64,000 nucleotides of DNA from Acanthosepion lycidas (taxonomy: Eukaryota; Mollusca; Cephalopoda; Sepiida; Sepiidae): contig OZ010581.1 of NCBI GenBank assembly GCA_963932145.1, positions 85,191,468 through 85,255,467 of the forward strand. The letters are read 5' to 3'. The position numbers were made by a program, and so were the translations under genes. The notes below the pieces were generated by a model. It was not told the origin of the DNA. It did no database searches and was given only the letters and a program-made list of their open reading frames with translations. Shown here piece by piece: positions 1-10,544 of this stretch; the stretch's first letter is position 1, and each line of letters opens with the position of its first letter.

Positions 1-507
1 AGACCGGTTGTGTTTGCAATCGGATGAGAATGAAGACGTCCGTAAGAGCTTCCCATCCCTGAGATGTGTGCACTTGTGCGAGGAGGAGGGCCTCGGTTTA
101 CCCTGACGTGAGTGCTCCTTCTATCGTGAATGTCAGCTTGCTCTCAAGTTCCTCTTACGGGTGACGGATAGCCTCTCCATCGTCCAGGCTTTGTTCCGTA
201 AGGCATTATATGAGTTGTTAGTGAGGGGGATGATTTCATATGCGAGCTCCGTCTTACGAAATAGGAGGCTCATTCTATATGTTCTTTGGTGCTCGGTTTT
301 AAATGCCTCACTAGCGATGAAGCATCACTCACCTGGCTAATGATTCGAAAGGCCCTCTGGGTCGGCAAAAGATTTTGTTTGGCGGGTTTGGAAAAATCTC
401 CAAACTGCTTTCGCTGTGGAGACCCTCAGTCACGATTTCTTCCACTGTAGGGTTGTAGGTCCTTTGTGCAAGTTCTTTGAAGACATCATGGTTCGCATGC
501 TGCGTGG
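1..507 (+). pseudogene. LINE ORF2 C-terminal part (L1/Tx1-like), interrupted at 508
   Basis: Frameshifted reading on the plus strand. Around 395-500 it reads CFRC, then ETLSHDFFHC, VVGPLCKFFEDIMVRML: the Cys-x2-Cys ... His-x3-Cys motif at the C terminus of non-LTR reverse transcriptases. The same motif occurs in the LINE copy at 21.7 kb (LHNFYHCPHVGTFWDYV). The reading frame breaks where the LTR element at 508 begins and resumes at 3,970 as GKFVVLEASFVCSNVIPLL, then at about 5,084. The window edge cuts the 5' side, so the RT core is not seen. Confidence 0.7.
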
Positions 508-772
508 TGTTATGTAGTGGTTTCCCAGTGGAGGCTTGTATTTGTACTAAGTCGGTCCTAAAATAGGTTCGACGTACAAAACGTTAGGAAATTGATATAA
601 TAGGTAATGACGCAATAATCTAGTTGTGGTGGCTGATACTTTAATATCTGACTAACGGTCGTCCGACATCGACCGACTGACCAACTCTCTGAGCGACTCC
701 GCGACTGCTACTCCTACTTATTATATGTGGGAGAGTCTATTAACTATAGAATAGGTGTGTTCCACTATATCA
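508..772 (-). repeat. 3' LTR of the Gypsy-type element
   Basis: 265 bp, near-identical to 3694-3966; shared landmarks are GTACTAAGTCGGTCC, CGACGTACAAAACG and TCTCTGAGCGACTCCGCGAC. The differences include one fewer copy of the trinucleotide repeat around GACTGCTACT. On the minus strand it is preceded by a G-rich purine tract, which marks it as the 3' copy. Confidence 0.9.
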
Positions 773-910
773 TCCCCCGCTGAAACTTTACTCCTTAGGA
801 GTAAACGGTTTTCTTTATTTATTTTTCATTTTTTACAGAAAATATGAAGAAAAAACAACATTTTTTTTTAGCGTATCTCCTACGTTTTATTTTTATCCAC
901 TTTTAAATGA

Positions 911-1702
911 TCAGTTGCCTTTCTTTTTTCTTCTGGATCGGCGTACCTCAGCCAAAATTGTTGCAGGCGTTATTAGATCCAACGTATTGAAAATCACTTC
1001 CATCGGCGTTTCTTCCGTGGGACCGCTGTCAACCACGTTTGACAAATGTCGTCTGATCTGGTTACTGCACGTGAATTTTTCGCCTTTCACCAAGTACATC
1101 ATATAGGCAATCCGCTTTTCTATTTTTTTTATACCTCCATAGTGTTACCAGAAACAAACTTCCGCTTTGAGCTTCTTAAGGATGGAGACAGTTTATGTAG
1201 GATCTTCTTGTGGTTCTATTTTGAACAAGCCTCTAGCTTCCCTTTTGTTGATCTTGTGCTTCTTACCGTTTTCTGTGGTGATTTCAGTTGAGTTAAATCA
1301 TTTAATAATACTGCATGTCCTTGACTGCCGCTAACTCGCTCCACAGTTTTTCTCGGTGTCGGCTCCATCTTTAGTTTCTGGGGCTTGTTTTTCACGTATA
1401 TCGTCGGTGTTACCCATTCAACTTTTTTAAATACACCGGTTTTCTCTAATCTGTCCAATTGAAGCAAACAAAACATTCCTTTTCTTTTTGAAAACCGCCT
1501 GAGCGTTTTCTTTCAGCTGGAATTTTGCCACCATCTCGTTACACGTTCCCAAACCTGGAGAAAAAACTGTAGGAAAAGTTTCCTTAAGTTTTTTGGGCTT
1601 CGTAGTTTAAAGAATCTACCTTGTAACAGAAAGAATTTATCGGCAGATCCCATAATTGGAATTTTGTTATCCAATCCATACCAAGTAAGTTCGGGGTATT
1701 TT
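911..1702 (-). pseudogene. pol remnants of Gypsy-type element (protease end, RT start, C-terminal tail)
   Basis: At 1380-1476 the minus strand reads QLDRLEKTGVFKKVEWVTPT, the start of a Ty3/Gypsy reverse transcriptase. The sequence then leaves the RT fold without reaching a YxDD motif. At 911-1102 it reads NTLDLITPATILAEVRRSRR, a typical C-terminal tail of pol. The gap between them shows that the RT core, RNase H and integrase core were lost. Stops and frameshifts are frequent. Confidence 0.68.
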
Positions 1703-3034
1703 CTATGACAAATAGTGTAGCGTTTCGCGTTTTTTTTTTTCATTTAACGTGACGCTTGTAACAAATTCTCCAATGAATTGTATTTTTTCTCCCGTCACTG
1801 ACCTCGCGATTTTATTTGTTTTCATTAAAGTTGGTTTCCCCAACTTCTTCCACGTATGCAAATTTATGATAGATAGGTCGGAATCAGTGTCGAGTTGCAT
1901 TTTTATATTTTTATTACTTATTTCGACGGTAACAAATTTTCTGGTTATTCCATCGTTCACCTCGTCGGACTTTAATTTTCTTATTTTATTGTCTTTATTT
2001 TTTGACCTGCAGTGTGAGCTTTTATGAGCCACTCTTTCACAGTTGAAACATTTTTTATTCATAAAATTGCAATATCTGTACCAGTGAAGTTCACCGCAAG
2101 CAAAACATGGCTTCGGGAGTTTTTGTTTATTTTTCTCTGGTATTTCACTTTTGGCTTGATAATCTGCAAATTTAGAATTCTTTTTGGTAGACTGACTTTC
2201 TTTTTTGTAGCGTATTTTCCTTACATGCGAAACGCCAGACTGTTCTATCTTTTTCGAATCTTTCTTTACGCTAACATATCTTGTGCAGTCTTCTGCCAAA
2301 CTCTGTATCGTAATCCTTGGTTGGTTTTCCAATTTTGACAGTATTAATTTCCTCAACTCTGCGTCACTTTCCGATACCAGCCCTTGAACAAGCACTAAGC
2401 ACTTAAAATTGTCAGCGCTTAACCCTGCTAGCTTGAATTCTTCACAATGTTTATTCACATTGGCTGCGTACGTTATATAGTCTTGTTCGTCATCTTTCAT
2501 CAGATTCAAACATTTCCACCTCTTGTGAAACAAAGATGTCTTTTTACTAAATAATTTACTTAATATATTTACCGCCTCGGTAAAAGTCAACTCGCTAGTT
2601 TGTTTCGGTAAAATTTAGTTTACCAATTTGTTATGCTCAGCAGTTCCTAACTTGCTTAAAAGAAGTCTAACCTTCTTTCCTTCAGACCACGAGTCCGTAT
2701 ATTTTTTATAATACTCCTCAAAAGTTATCTTTTCATCTGGACTGTACGTGAATATTTCAATTGAATTCCATATTGTATTCTCTGGGAAATAATCATTTGG
2801 TAGATTTTTCTCTTTCCTCTTTTCAGTTATTTCCAGAATTTTGTTTTGAAACTCCTTATGCCTCTGTTCCATTTCTCGTTGAAACTGCATCTGTCTATTA
2901 AAAGTTTCCTCCTGTAGTTGCATCTGGAATGTTTTCTGTTGCTCTAATATTGTCATCTGTTGTTCCGTCTGAAACTTTAAAAAATCCTGGAATATATTTT
3001 TGCATTCCTCCATCTTCGCAAAAAGTTTACACAA
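1703..3034 (-). pseudogene. gag-protease of Gypsy-type element, one in-frame stop
   Basis: Structural and nucleic-acid-binding polyprotein of the retrotransposon. The first part (2615-3034, 139 aa) has a glutamine/glutamate-rich coiled coil (QQMTILEQQKTFQMQLQEE), then the capsid-type motif FEEYYKKYTDSWSEGKKVRL. A single in-frame stop at 2615 separates it from the same-frame continuation (1703-2590, 295 aa). That part carries zinc knuckles CFACGELHWYRYC (residues 162-174) and CFNCERVAHKSSHC (181-194), then an aspartic protease active site written LDTDSD (usual DTG changed to DTD, residues 233-238). The protease fold continues in another frame at about 1,620-1,700 (LLGMDW). Family: Ty3/Gypsy gag of the type common in invertebrates. 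Confidence 0.82.
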
Positions 3035-3289
3035 TGCTTAATATTGTAGAAGGGGGGGTTCTAAATGAATTTGCAAATCATGACCTATTTGAGCAAACTG
3101 TCTTATCGAGAAAAAAAAATTCTTTTCTCAGTTGAGAATACGACTGATTTTTTCGTCGCTAAGTTGACATCTTGTCTTTCGAAAAACTTTGTCAATTTTT
3201 TTTTCCTCTTGTCTTTCGAAAAACTTTACCAAGTTTTTTTTTTTTTTTTTTAATGTGAATCCGAGATGTTGTCGCCGAAATTTGTGACG

Positions 3290-3693
3290 TGCAAGTTCTT
3301 TTTTCCTTTTCCTCCGTATGAGTAAGAATTTCGTCACCAAATAATGTGGCGAGCGAATTTTTTTTCTTCCACCGTATGAATCCGAATCCCTTCGCCGAAT
3401 AATACTGTGGCGAACGAAAATTTTTTTTTTTTCATATGAGTTTGAATACTAGAACTTTCTTTTTTTGTTATGGCGGGTGAAATTTTTTTTTCTCTTCCAC
3501 CGTATGAATTTCGAATGCTCGTGGGTAAGTGTGTTATGGAGTACGAATGTTTTTCTTCCTTCGTATGAATCCGAATACTGTCGCCAAGTGTCGTATGGCG
3601 TACGAAAATTTTTCTTCCTCCGTATGAGTTCGAATCCCTCGTCGCCAAGTTGTTATGTAGTACGAAAGGTTTTTCTTCTTTTTTTTGCCAAGT
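3290..3693. repeat. about six tandem units of ~60 bp in the Gypsy leader
   Basis: Each unit follows the pattern CCGTATGAATCCGAAT, TCGCCGAAT, a TATGGCGTACGAA-like stretch, then a T-run and CTTCC. Units begin near 3314, 3371, 3434, 3500, 3562 and 3621. The last unit contains CCAAGTTGTTATGTAGT, which also spans the LTR boundary at 3694, so the repeat and the LTR edge share sequence. It lies between the 5' LTR and gag on the element's strand, the untranslated leader. Confidence 0.75.
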
Positions 3694-3966
3694 TGTTATG
3701 TAGTGGTTTCACAGTGGAGGCTTGTATTTGTACTAAGTCGGTCCTAAAATAGGTTCGACGTACAAAACGTTAGGAACTTGATATATAATAGGTAATGACG
3801 CAGTAATCTAGTTGTGGTGGCTGATACTTTAATATCCGACTAACGGTCGTCCTACATCGACCGACTGACCAACTCTCTGAGCGACTCCGCGACTGCTACT
3901 GCTACTCCTACTTATTATAGGTGGGAGAGTCTATTAACTATAGAATAGGCGTGTTCCACTATAACA
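3694..3966 (-). repeat. 5' LTR of the Gypsy-type element
   Basis: 273 bp partner of 508-772. On the minus strand it is followed after two bases by TTGGC, which could be a degenerate primer-binding site, but I cannot name the tRNA. The few differences from the other LTR suggest a fairly recent insertion compared with the surrounding relics. Confidence 0.88.
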
Positions 3967-4027
3967 CCACATGGAAAGTTCGTTGTCCTCGAGGCTAGTT
4001 TTGTTTGTAGTAATGTTATACCGCTGT
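3967..4027 (+). pseudogene. LINE ORF2 fragment between two LTR insertions
   Basis: Sixty bases reading GKFVVLEASFVCSNVIPLLS on the plus strand, the direct continuation of the LINE ORF2 that stops at 507. This stretch separates the Gypsy element from the solo LTR that starts at about 4028. Confidence 0.6.
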
Positions 4028-5083
4028 TGTCTAACTACTTTCGCCCCATCCCCTCAACCTCCGACGTCTTACTCTCTGGGCCGAGTTTGTCTACTCGGTC
4101 TTAACCGAATTAAGGGAGTGACCGTAGGTCCCCTGAACATCCGTAGATCATTCAACCGGTCCGCTGATTTAAGCCTGCTTCCTGTCTACGTAGTGTTTGG
4201 ATTGATCCAGAAAGCAGAAGTGATGTTCATCCATTCACGGTCGACTGAAGATGTAGACACGGCTGGAGAGTCTGTGCTAAGAAATTTAGAATGAACACCG
4301 CCAAAATATATATATCTGCAGTAAGCCAAACAAACAACAATTCAATGGTTGAATTGTTAATGTCTTTTATATAGCAGAAAAATTAGTTTAGAAAAGAAAC
4401 GGGTTACAGAAAAGAAAATAATTGACATAAAAACTCATACACTGGATTCTAGACAGAGAGTCGGTTGTGATTAGCTTGTTGTGTAATCGTCTCAGAATGA
4501 TATGCGTCTCTTGATTATTATAGCATGTTTGACGTTTCTGTCTCCAGTGGTAGCATTAATAGTGGCAGTATTAGTAATCCTCGTGGTAGCAATAATAGTA
4601 GCAGTAGTAGTCTTAGACGTTGGAGGAGTAATTCACTTCTTCAGCAAAATATGTTAGCGGGTGTTTGGTTCCAATTCTCTGACGTCACCCCCAATCTCCG
4701 ACCTCTCTCTCCAGCTCGACATCAGACCAGCTAACCACTCTGTCAACAGATTTCTGTGCGCGTTTATATAGATACGCCTTGCTGATAACAAATTGACCCT
4801 TGGTCCGTACGCAATTATCATGAGTGTCGCTGTCAACCCAAAACCATGTGAGTTTCAAAGTTCTCATAGCCAGAGTAAGATCTATTTCAATTTTAACCGA
4901 CATAAATTATTTCGATCACTTCTCATAGTCTTATCTAATGACCCAATTCCAAATGGGCGAGATCAGGTTTTCTTCAGTAAACAAAATTGTTCTGATCTAA
5001 TTTCGCTGTTCAAATCTACTCCAATTTCAATAAAAAAAAAAAAATATGTGTGTGAGTGTTTGTGTGTTTCCCAAACTGTCACA
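4028..5083 (-). mobile_element. solo LTR (copy 1) of the env-bearing LTR element family
   Basis: A block of about 1.06 kb that is repeated at 8279-9175. Shared landmarks are TTCGCCCC, CTACTCGGTCTTAACCGAA, CGACTGAAGATGTAGACACG and CGCGTTTATATAGATA. It runs from TGTCTAAC to GTCACA (TG...CA) and has a minus-strand TATA box at 4761-4770. It splits LINE ORF2: reading frame before 4028 and after 5083 belongs to one LINE protein. The open frame at 4525-4734 is serine-rich low-complexity sequence, not a gene. I could not match flanking target duplications. Confidence 0.72.
4761..4770 (-). promoter_or_regulatory. TATA box of LTR copy 1
   Basis: The minus strand reads TATATAAACG. The equivalent box is kept at 8841-8850 in copy 2, which supports minus orientation and a promoter role in the LTR U3/R region. 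Confidence 0.55.
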
Positions 5084-5720
5084 TTTGACTATATGTTCTT
5101 TTGCTTACTAGGCGTTATGTAAGTCGTGATATAGACGACGTGTCAGAAGCAATTCTATGGGGGCGAGAAGTTTACCTCTTCCTAACCAATCTTATTCATT
5201 GAGCATCAGCTTAAAGTCTAGATTAGGACGGAAATGAAACGACTTGGACTTGAAGTGGCATTTTGATGCCTGTTAGGTATAAATGATACTGGGAATTGAT
5301 GGAGTGAACATTGGCAACACTGCCCCAAATAGGGTAGTTTTGGGCTTGTTTTGTTCTTTAGTTTTTCACCGTCAAGTTAACTTAGCAAGGGGATATATGC
5401 TTATTGGCCCCTTTTATTTTTCCCCACATTTTCTTTAGTTTAATTCCTCCTCCTCTCCAGAGATGTCAGATGGATGCGGGGCACCTTTCGTGTTTCGGGT
5501 GTGGTTTTCGTAGTTGTTATTGTGTTTGAATGACTGTGTGTTTGATTGAGTGGTAGAATGAATGAGTGTTTTGACTGTTTAAGCCCCGTATCAATTTCGT
5601 CCAGTTAACTAATGTTTCTGTCACATTTAGGGATTGTGGTGGGGTTTTATTACTCTTACGGGGTGCCATTTTGTCCTATTTCTTTACCCTTATACTATAA
5701 AATACAAAATCTAACTTAAA
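5084..5720 (+). pseudogene. LINE ORF2 C-terminal end and 3' UTR
   Basis: After the solo LTR the plus strand reads FDYMFFCLLGVM, then VVI, TTCQKQFYGGEKFTSS and IRTEMKRLGLE, with several stops. It lines up with the LINE copy at 21.9-22.1 kb (KWMVFLMLLAVAWMVVWIP and MKIRSDRRHL), so it is the end of the same ORF2 that starts at position 1. From about 5,340 to 5,720 I see T-rich non-coding sequence that I take to be the LINE 3' UTR; its exact end is not clear. Confidence 0.65.
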
Positions 5721-6875
5721 ATGATGGCTTAAATCTGTAGCTACTAGATGCTCTTTTTACCATCCAAAAAGCTCCCATTCACCAAACCCTTTAGATTTCG
5801 TAATAATAGAAAGAAACTTTCTAGAAGTCTCTAGAAACTTCTACTGGGTTCTAGTGGGTACAAAAAACATATATAGTTCGTACCAACTAATTAGTTGCCT
5901 CTTGAACCCGGAGTCTTTGTCATTTTTCTGACCAGGATCGACCGGTGTTTGCAACTGTCTGTCACTAACGTTCCTGCTTTTTTTGTTAAGTTCCTTTTTA
6001 TTTTCCATTTTCTACGTTCATTTTACAGACCTTTTCGCCAAAGTTTGATTTTTTTTCATTTTACTTTATCCATTTTTGCTTCTTTTCTTTTATTAATTAA
6101 TTTTGTTCTTTATTCTTTTTTTTATTTTTGTAACCCTCCACAAAATCTTAATATTTCTTTGTTTCTAGGTGTTTATTTATTTCTTGTTTTTCTTTTCAAA
6201 TATCTTTTAAGTCTGTGTTTTCTCGATAATCGTTCTGGTTTTCACGTTTATTTTTTTAATCTGTCTTTGTGTTTCGTTCGTTTTTTGTTGGCCGTACGTT
6301 ATTTTAACGCCGGCCATATTGAAAAATTTGTTTATTTTTATTACGTGTTGTTCCGTGTTTTTTGCTGCTTATCGTTATAATTTATTTTGTGACGCTTACT
6401 TGTTTTACCTTTGTCTTTATCGTTTATTTTTAATTTCTTCATTTTTGCCTCGTCTGTCTTTTGCATAATCTTTTGTACGTACTACTGTTTTGTGTATTCT
6501 TTTTTCTTTTGTCTCACCTCTAGGTGAACTTGGTTTATTAAGCTTATTTATTAATCTACTGTTTTTTACGTGAACCTTGTTTATTTGTTCCATAAGGTTT
6601 ATTTCTTTTTCCTACCACCCCTCCCCTTCCCTTTCTTCTTACACTTCAAAAAAAAATTCCGTCCTTTACTATTAGAAAGAAAAAAAAATTGCCGACATAA
6701 AGGAAGACTGTAAAAAAACGTTTACTTTCAATTTAAAACGACCCGCCGGACAAACATAATTCAGAAGAGTATCCGGTGTTGACAAGTTCTCCCGTGAACA
6801 AGGAGGCTTTCAACAGACAAAAAAAACCTGCACCAAATTAAAAATAAGGAAGCCAAAAAGGTTTCAACTGAAAGT
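5721..6875 (+). other. T-rich leader upstream of a LINE ORF1
   Basis: About 1.1 kb of strongly T-rich plus-strand DNA with no supported gene. It runs directly into LINE ORF1 at 6876, so I read it as the 5' UTR of that copy. The 161-codon open frame here (5895-6380) is Phe/Leu-rich only because of the T bias. Confidence 0.5.
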
Positions 6876-7578
6876 ATGGAAGCCAATAATGACAAAATTG
6901 CTAATGCGGAGACCGGGAAACCGATCTGTTGTTGGAAGTCCCCCCACTCAAAATGCATAATCGATATAGCAGAGTTCTTGGAGCAAGCCAAGAGTTACAC
7001 ACACCTTGTTGTAGAAGGTGAACTCTTGGAAGACCCCCAAGAATTAAAGAAGACCGAGAGAAGAATAGTTTCGGCCGACAAGTATTTGCGCAAAATTTGT
7101 TGTCCGACGAAAAACGCAGTGGTGAAATCACTGGAGTCCATGGGGTTTATTTAACCCACATAGAATTGTTAAAGGTGATGTTTTCTTCATGTGGGACGTC
7201 TTGCTACCCACACCGGAAAATTGCATGGAGGCAGCAAGTCGAGATCTTGTAACAAAAGATTTTATACTGCGGACTGAGTACATGGTCCCTCCTCAGGTTA
7301 TCGGGGAACACCTAGCTGGAAGTCAGGCTCCAGTCGATCAAAATACCCCTCTGACTACGTCTTCAGATTCCGCCTCGTTTGTAATGGACATGCCAGCTTC
7401 GGGGACTGCTGTGGTAAAACCCCCGGTCGGGTCTAGACCTAAGCCCCCATTCCCCGAAGAGCCATCGGTGCAGTTGTGGAGAATGGAGAGGGGTAATTGC
7501 TGGCTGCTGGTAAAACCAAAGGGAAGCGCCAGACAGCAGGTCCTCAGTCCCCTGAAGCCCCCGGGACAAAAGGCATGA
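6876..7578 (+). pseudogene. LINE ORF1 (RNA-binding protein), one frameshift
   Basis: The first frame, 6876-7154, begins MEANNDKIANAETGKPICCW and ends SLESMGF. A one-base shift near 7150 leads into 7157-7578, NPHRIVKGDVFFMWDVLLPT and onward. The block MWDVLLPTPENCMEAASRDL ... FILRTEYM matches MWDILLATEERAKSLAGSIL ... LRFRTEYI in the LINE copy at 28.4 kb, so this is ORF1 of the same kind of element. The zinc-knuckle part is not present. The proline-rich end (PPVGSRPKPPFPEEP) is a linker. No ORF2 follows, because the LTR at 8,279 cuts the element. Confidence 0.65.
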
Positions 7579-8278
7579 ACAGTCCCACTCCCTCTATCAA
7601 TATTAAGAGAGGCGCCTAGTCTCCAATTTGACATTCAATGAGAAACAAAAGACTTTCGACCAGGATATGAAAAAACAGAAAAAATAAAACTTTTAAAAGA
7701 CAAACTGGACAAGCAAAGACAAAAAAAACACTCTTTCTTTTATGGCCATTCCCTCCACATCCTCTGCCTCACCCCCATTCTCAACAGTCACATTATTCCC
7801 ATTCCTTATCCCCTCTCAGTAGAGACCCTAGCTTCTTCAGCCAAACCCCCTCTTATACACCTCGTCATACTCATAGTCCTTCCCCCATCAAGAAACCTGA
7901 AATGCCACCCACTGCCACCAAAACACAGAGAAGCCCTACTCTAGATTCAAAAGAAAAACGGAAAAAATCAAATAAATACATATATAATTTAGGGAAGGAT
8001 ATTTGCCGCATTTCCCCAGCCCAGGCCGAAAGAGCCCGTGACTATAGAAATAGAATAAAAGATTGAAAATATTTCCTGCCAGTCAAGCAGTATGCTGACA
8101 AGGATGTAGAAGAGCCTGAAAACTTTCCCGAAGCTCAGAATCCTAACTGTTATTAGGACTGGAACGGGGGTACGGCAGATATGATCAATGGTTGATGTGG
8201 TCATCGTCTCATTTAAAGTGATGCCACAAATCGCAATCGTAGAAAACAAGCTTAATTGCTTGAAACAGTTTTGTGCAG
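7579..8278 (+). other. LINE ORF1-to-ORF2 linker, degraded
   Basis: Low-complexity sequence rich in Ser/Pro/Lys codons on the plus strand, with many stops. Short readable pieces such as DICRISPAQAERARDYRN look like ORF1 C-terminal remnants. No independent gene is seen. Confidence 0.4.
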
Positions 8279-9175
8279 GTCTAACATTTTCGCCCCGGCT
8301 CGTCAACCTCGGGCGTCTTACTCTCAGGGTTGAGGTGTCTACTCGGTCTTAACCGAACTTAAGGGAGTGGCCATAGGTCCCCTGAGCATCCGTAGATTAT
8401 TCGACCGGTCCGCTGGTTTAACCCAGCTTCTTGTCCACGTTGTGATTTGTTTGATCCAGAAAGTGATGTCCGTCATTAATGGTCGACTGAAGATGTAGAC
8501 ACGGCTGGGGAATCTGTGCTAAGAAATTTAGAATGCAGCAAAAAAAAATTAATATCTGCAGAAAGCCGGAAAAACATCAATTCAATGATTGAATTGGTAA
8601 TGTCTTTTATATAACAGAAAAGAATAGAGAAGAGAAACAGGTTACAGAAAAGAAAAGTAAAAACAACAAAAAACTCATACACTGAATTCTAGACAGAGAG
8701 AGAGAGAGAGTGTTGTTGTTAAATATTCTCAGAACGATATATGACTCTTGCGATGGAGGGATAAAGATTTCTCTTCCCGACGCTCACTCTCTTCTCTCTT
8801 CAAGAATTTTCTCCCGTCTGTCTTTTTCAGCATAACTACGCGTTTATATAGATAAACCCGGTTGGTTATAACTGACCCTCGGCCCTACTACTTCGCACGC
8901 GATTATCACGGGGTTCTGGCTGCTTCAACCAAAATCATGTTAATTCCAAAGTTCCTTCTAGCTTACTCAGCTCTATTTCAATTTTTAATCGATAAAAATT
9001 ATTTTGACCATTTCCATTGTCTTCTGATGACCCAGATTCAATGGGTACAACTTCTGCCCTAGATCAGATTTCCACATCAGTAAACAAAATGCTCTGATTT
9101 AATTTCGCTATTCAAATCTATGAAATCTAAAAAACACGTGTGTGTGTGTGTTTCCCAGACTCTGTCTCTGTCACA
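8279..9175 (-). repeat. 3' LTR (copy 2) of the env-bearing LTR element
   Basis: Second copy of the 4028-5083 block, about 0.9 kb. The minus-strand LTR start TGTGACAG is directly preceded by a purine tract (GGTAGGGAAGGAAA, complement of 9176-9189). This is the hallmark of a 3' LTR next to its polypurine tract. The minus-strand TATA box is at 8841-8850. The shorter length comes from loss of the serine-codon-rich region seen in copy 1. An AG microsatellite lies at 8694-8710. Confidence 0.75.
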
Positions 9176-9189
9176 TTTCCTTCCCTACC
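9176..9189 (-). promoter_or_regulatory. polypurine tract of the env-bearing LTR element
   Basis: Complement of TTTCCTTCCCTACC. It touches the TG start of the LTR on the minus strand, where plus-strand DNA synthesis of LTR elements is primed. This defines the element's orientation. Confidence 0.6.
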
Positions 9190-9554
9190 TATCTGTCATT
9201 TACTAGTAAATGGCACACAAGCTTTCATATCAACAAAATAAGAGAAAACCCAGTCCAACATGTTTCTTACTACGGGGCTACTTAAACATACGTCTCTTCC
9301 AGCATGCAAGGGTAGAGTCCTCAGTTCTTCTTTATTATGCCCATTTACATTTTCATTGTCCTTACGACACATGTACATGCAACTTTCGGGTAAAGTTCAC
9401 TGTTTTGGTGTTCTTGTGCAATAGAACCTTTTCACATAATTCACTAGTTCGAGGGTTCTTTTTTTTTTCTTTCGAAGTTTGCAACACCAATTATTTCAGT
9501 CTCATTACTAAAAATAAAAATAAAAAATTTCATTTAGTTCGTAAATCTCTCCCT

Positions 9555-10480
9555 CCGATATTGTCTCGGCTTCACAACAGGCTTTGTCGAATCTTTTGTT
9601 GGTTCAGGTCCTTCCACAACAATCGTGGACTCTTCTTCAATATCAGTTGAGGGTCCCAATGCACTCGGTAAAGTACACTAACTGGAATCCCTCGTTCACT
9701 CATTCACTCCCATGCCAGTTTATTCTGCTCGGTCGACAACACCGCACGCCTCTTCAACCACCACCAAACCAGCAAGGCCACGGCTATCATTAGTATAATT
9801 TCCACAACGGTCGGCCAGGTTATTATAGCAACCGAATTCTCTCTCCAGCCCGAATTCGGTGTACCTATCCTATCTAAGTCCGACTTCAACCGTCCAAGAT
9901 CAATCTTATCGATTGGCTTTAACAACGTCGGCATCTTTTCTAGCGTCATCTTAGGAACCTCTCTTACAATGGGCTCCCACAATTCCGTCCATCAACTGGT
10001 ATTCGTTCCTACCAGCTCTAACAAAGCCTCATTCTCTTCAAACTTCTCTTCTGCTTGGTAGTAGGGGGTAAAGAGATAGATGAACCATGAGCTCCACAAC
10101 CAATGAGTAGCTCTACAAAAAACAAAGGGGGAAGACACTGGTTGCTTTAAGTAACATTACACTAGACAACACTAGTTCGAGGGTTCTCTGACAATGATCT
10201 CTAATTCCCTTATTTTTCTTAAATAAATCTAGTACACACAGATTGTGACTACCTGTCACGTAAATTGAACTTACAGAACCACAGATACCTAAGGTATCAT
10301 TCTTGCATTTTTCTGCTATAGCATAAACTCTGTCCTGGCTAGATTTAGGGTAACAAATACCATCTCTACCTTGTACCTAACCACCGCTCCTAACATCGGC
10401 CTTAGGGAAGGGGAAGATTCATTACCTCATAAATTTCAAAGGTACTGTCTCTGTCCAGTAATGGAACCGGCATTCTTTTT
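9555..10480 (-). pseudogene. env-like membrane glycoprotein of the LTR element, broken
   Basis: Membrane protein gene as found in errantivirus-type Gypsy or similar elements. It is read on the minus strand in several frames. Visible parts in order: a PVPLLDRDSTFEIYEV / LPLP motif (about 10,480-10,400), a cysteine-bearing ectodomain piece with CGSVSSIYVTGSHNLC (about 10,330-10,190), and a C-terminal frame at 9704-9982. That last frame has a transmembrane helix (IILMIAVALLVWWW) followed by basic KRR and a short tail. Position fits: after gag, before polypurine tract and 3' LTR. Several stops and frameshifts make it non-functional. It could instead be another class of element membrane protein; identity as env rests on position, topology and the ectodomain motifs. 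Confidence 0.55.
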
Positions 10481-10544
10481 CATCACTACCTTGGGACCCC
10501 GGGGGCTCCTACCTACACTCTCTCTTATTCTAGCTGGTCGGAGC

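Larger units (their letters stand above)
508..3966 (-). mobile_element. Ty3/Gypsy-type LTR retrotransposon, internally deleted
   Basis: Direct repeats of about 270 bp at 508-772 and 3694-3966 (TGTTATGTAGTGG at the start, CA at the end) flank 2.9 kb. On the minus strand the internal order is 5' LTR, 400 bp of tandem repeats, gag with zinc knuckles and protease, a short RT piece, a pol C terminus, a purine tract (GCGGGGGA) touching the 3' LTR. RT core, RNase H and most of integrase are absent, so this copy cannot move by itself. It sits inside a LINE ORF2 whose frame resumes on the other side. A possible target duplication (CGTGG/CATGG) has one mismatch and overlaps the LTR ends. Confidence 0.88.

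Noticed and set aside
3290-3700. Regular repeats resembling a CRISPR array
   Set aside because: The units are directly adjacent and imperfect, without unique spacers, and lie in the leader of an LTR retrotransposon in an animal genome.
4525-4734. Serine-rich open frame
   Set aside because: Low-complexity AGT/AGC repeat within an LTR, absent from the other copy.
5895-6380. 161-codon open frame, hydrophobic, membrane-protein-like
   Set aside because: Phe/Leu richness follows from extreme T content; no start context or domain, and it sits in a LINE leader.
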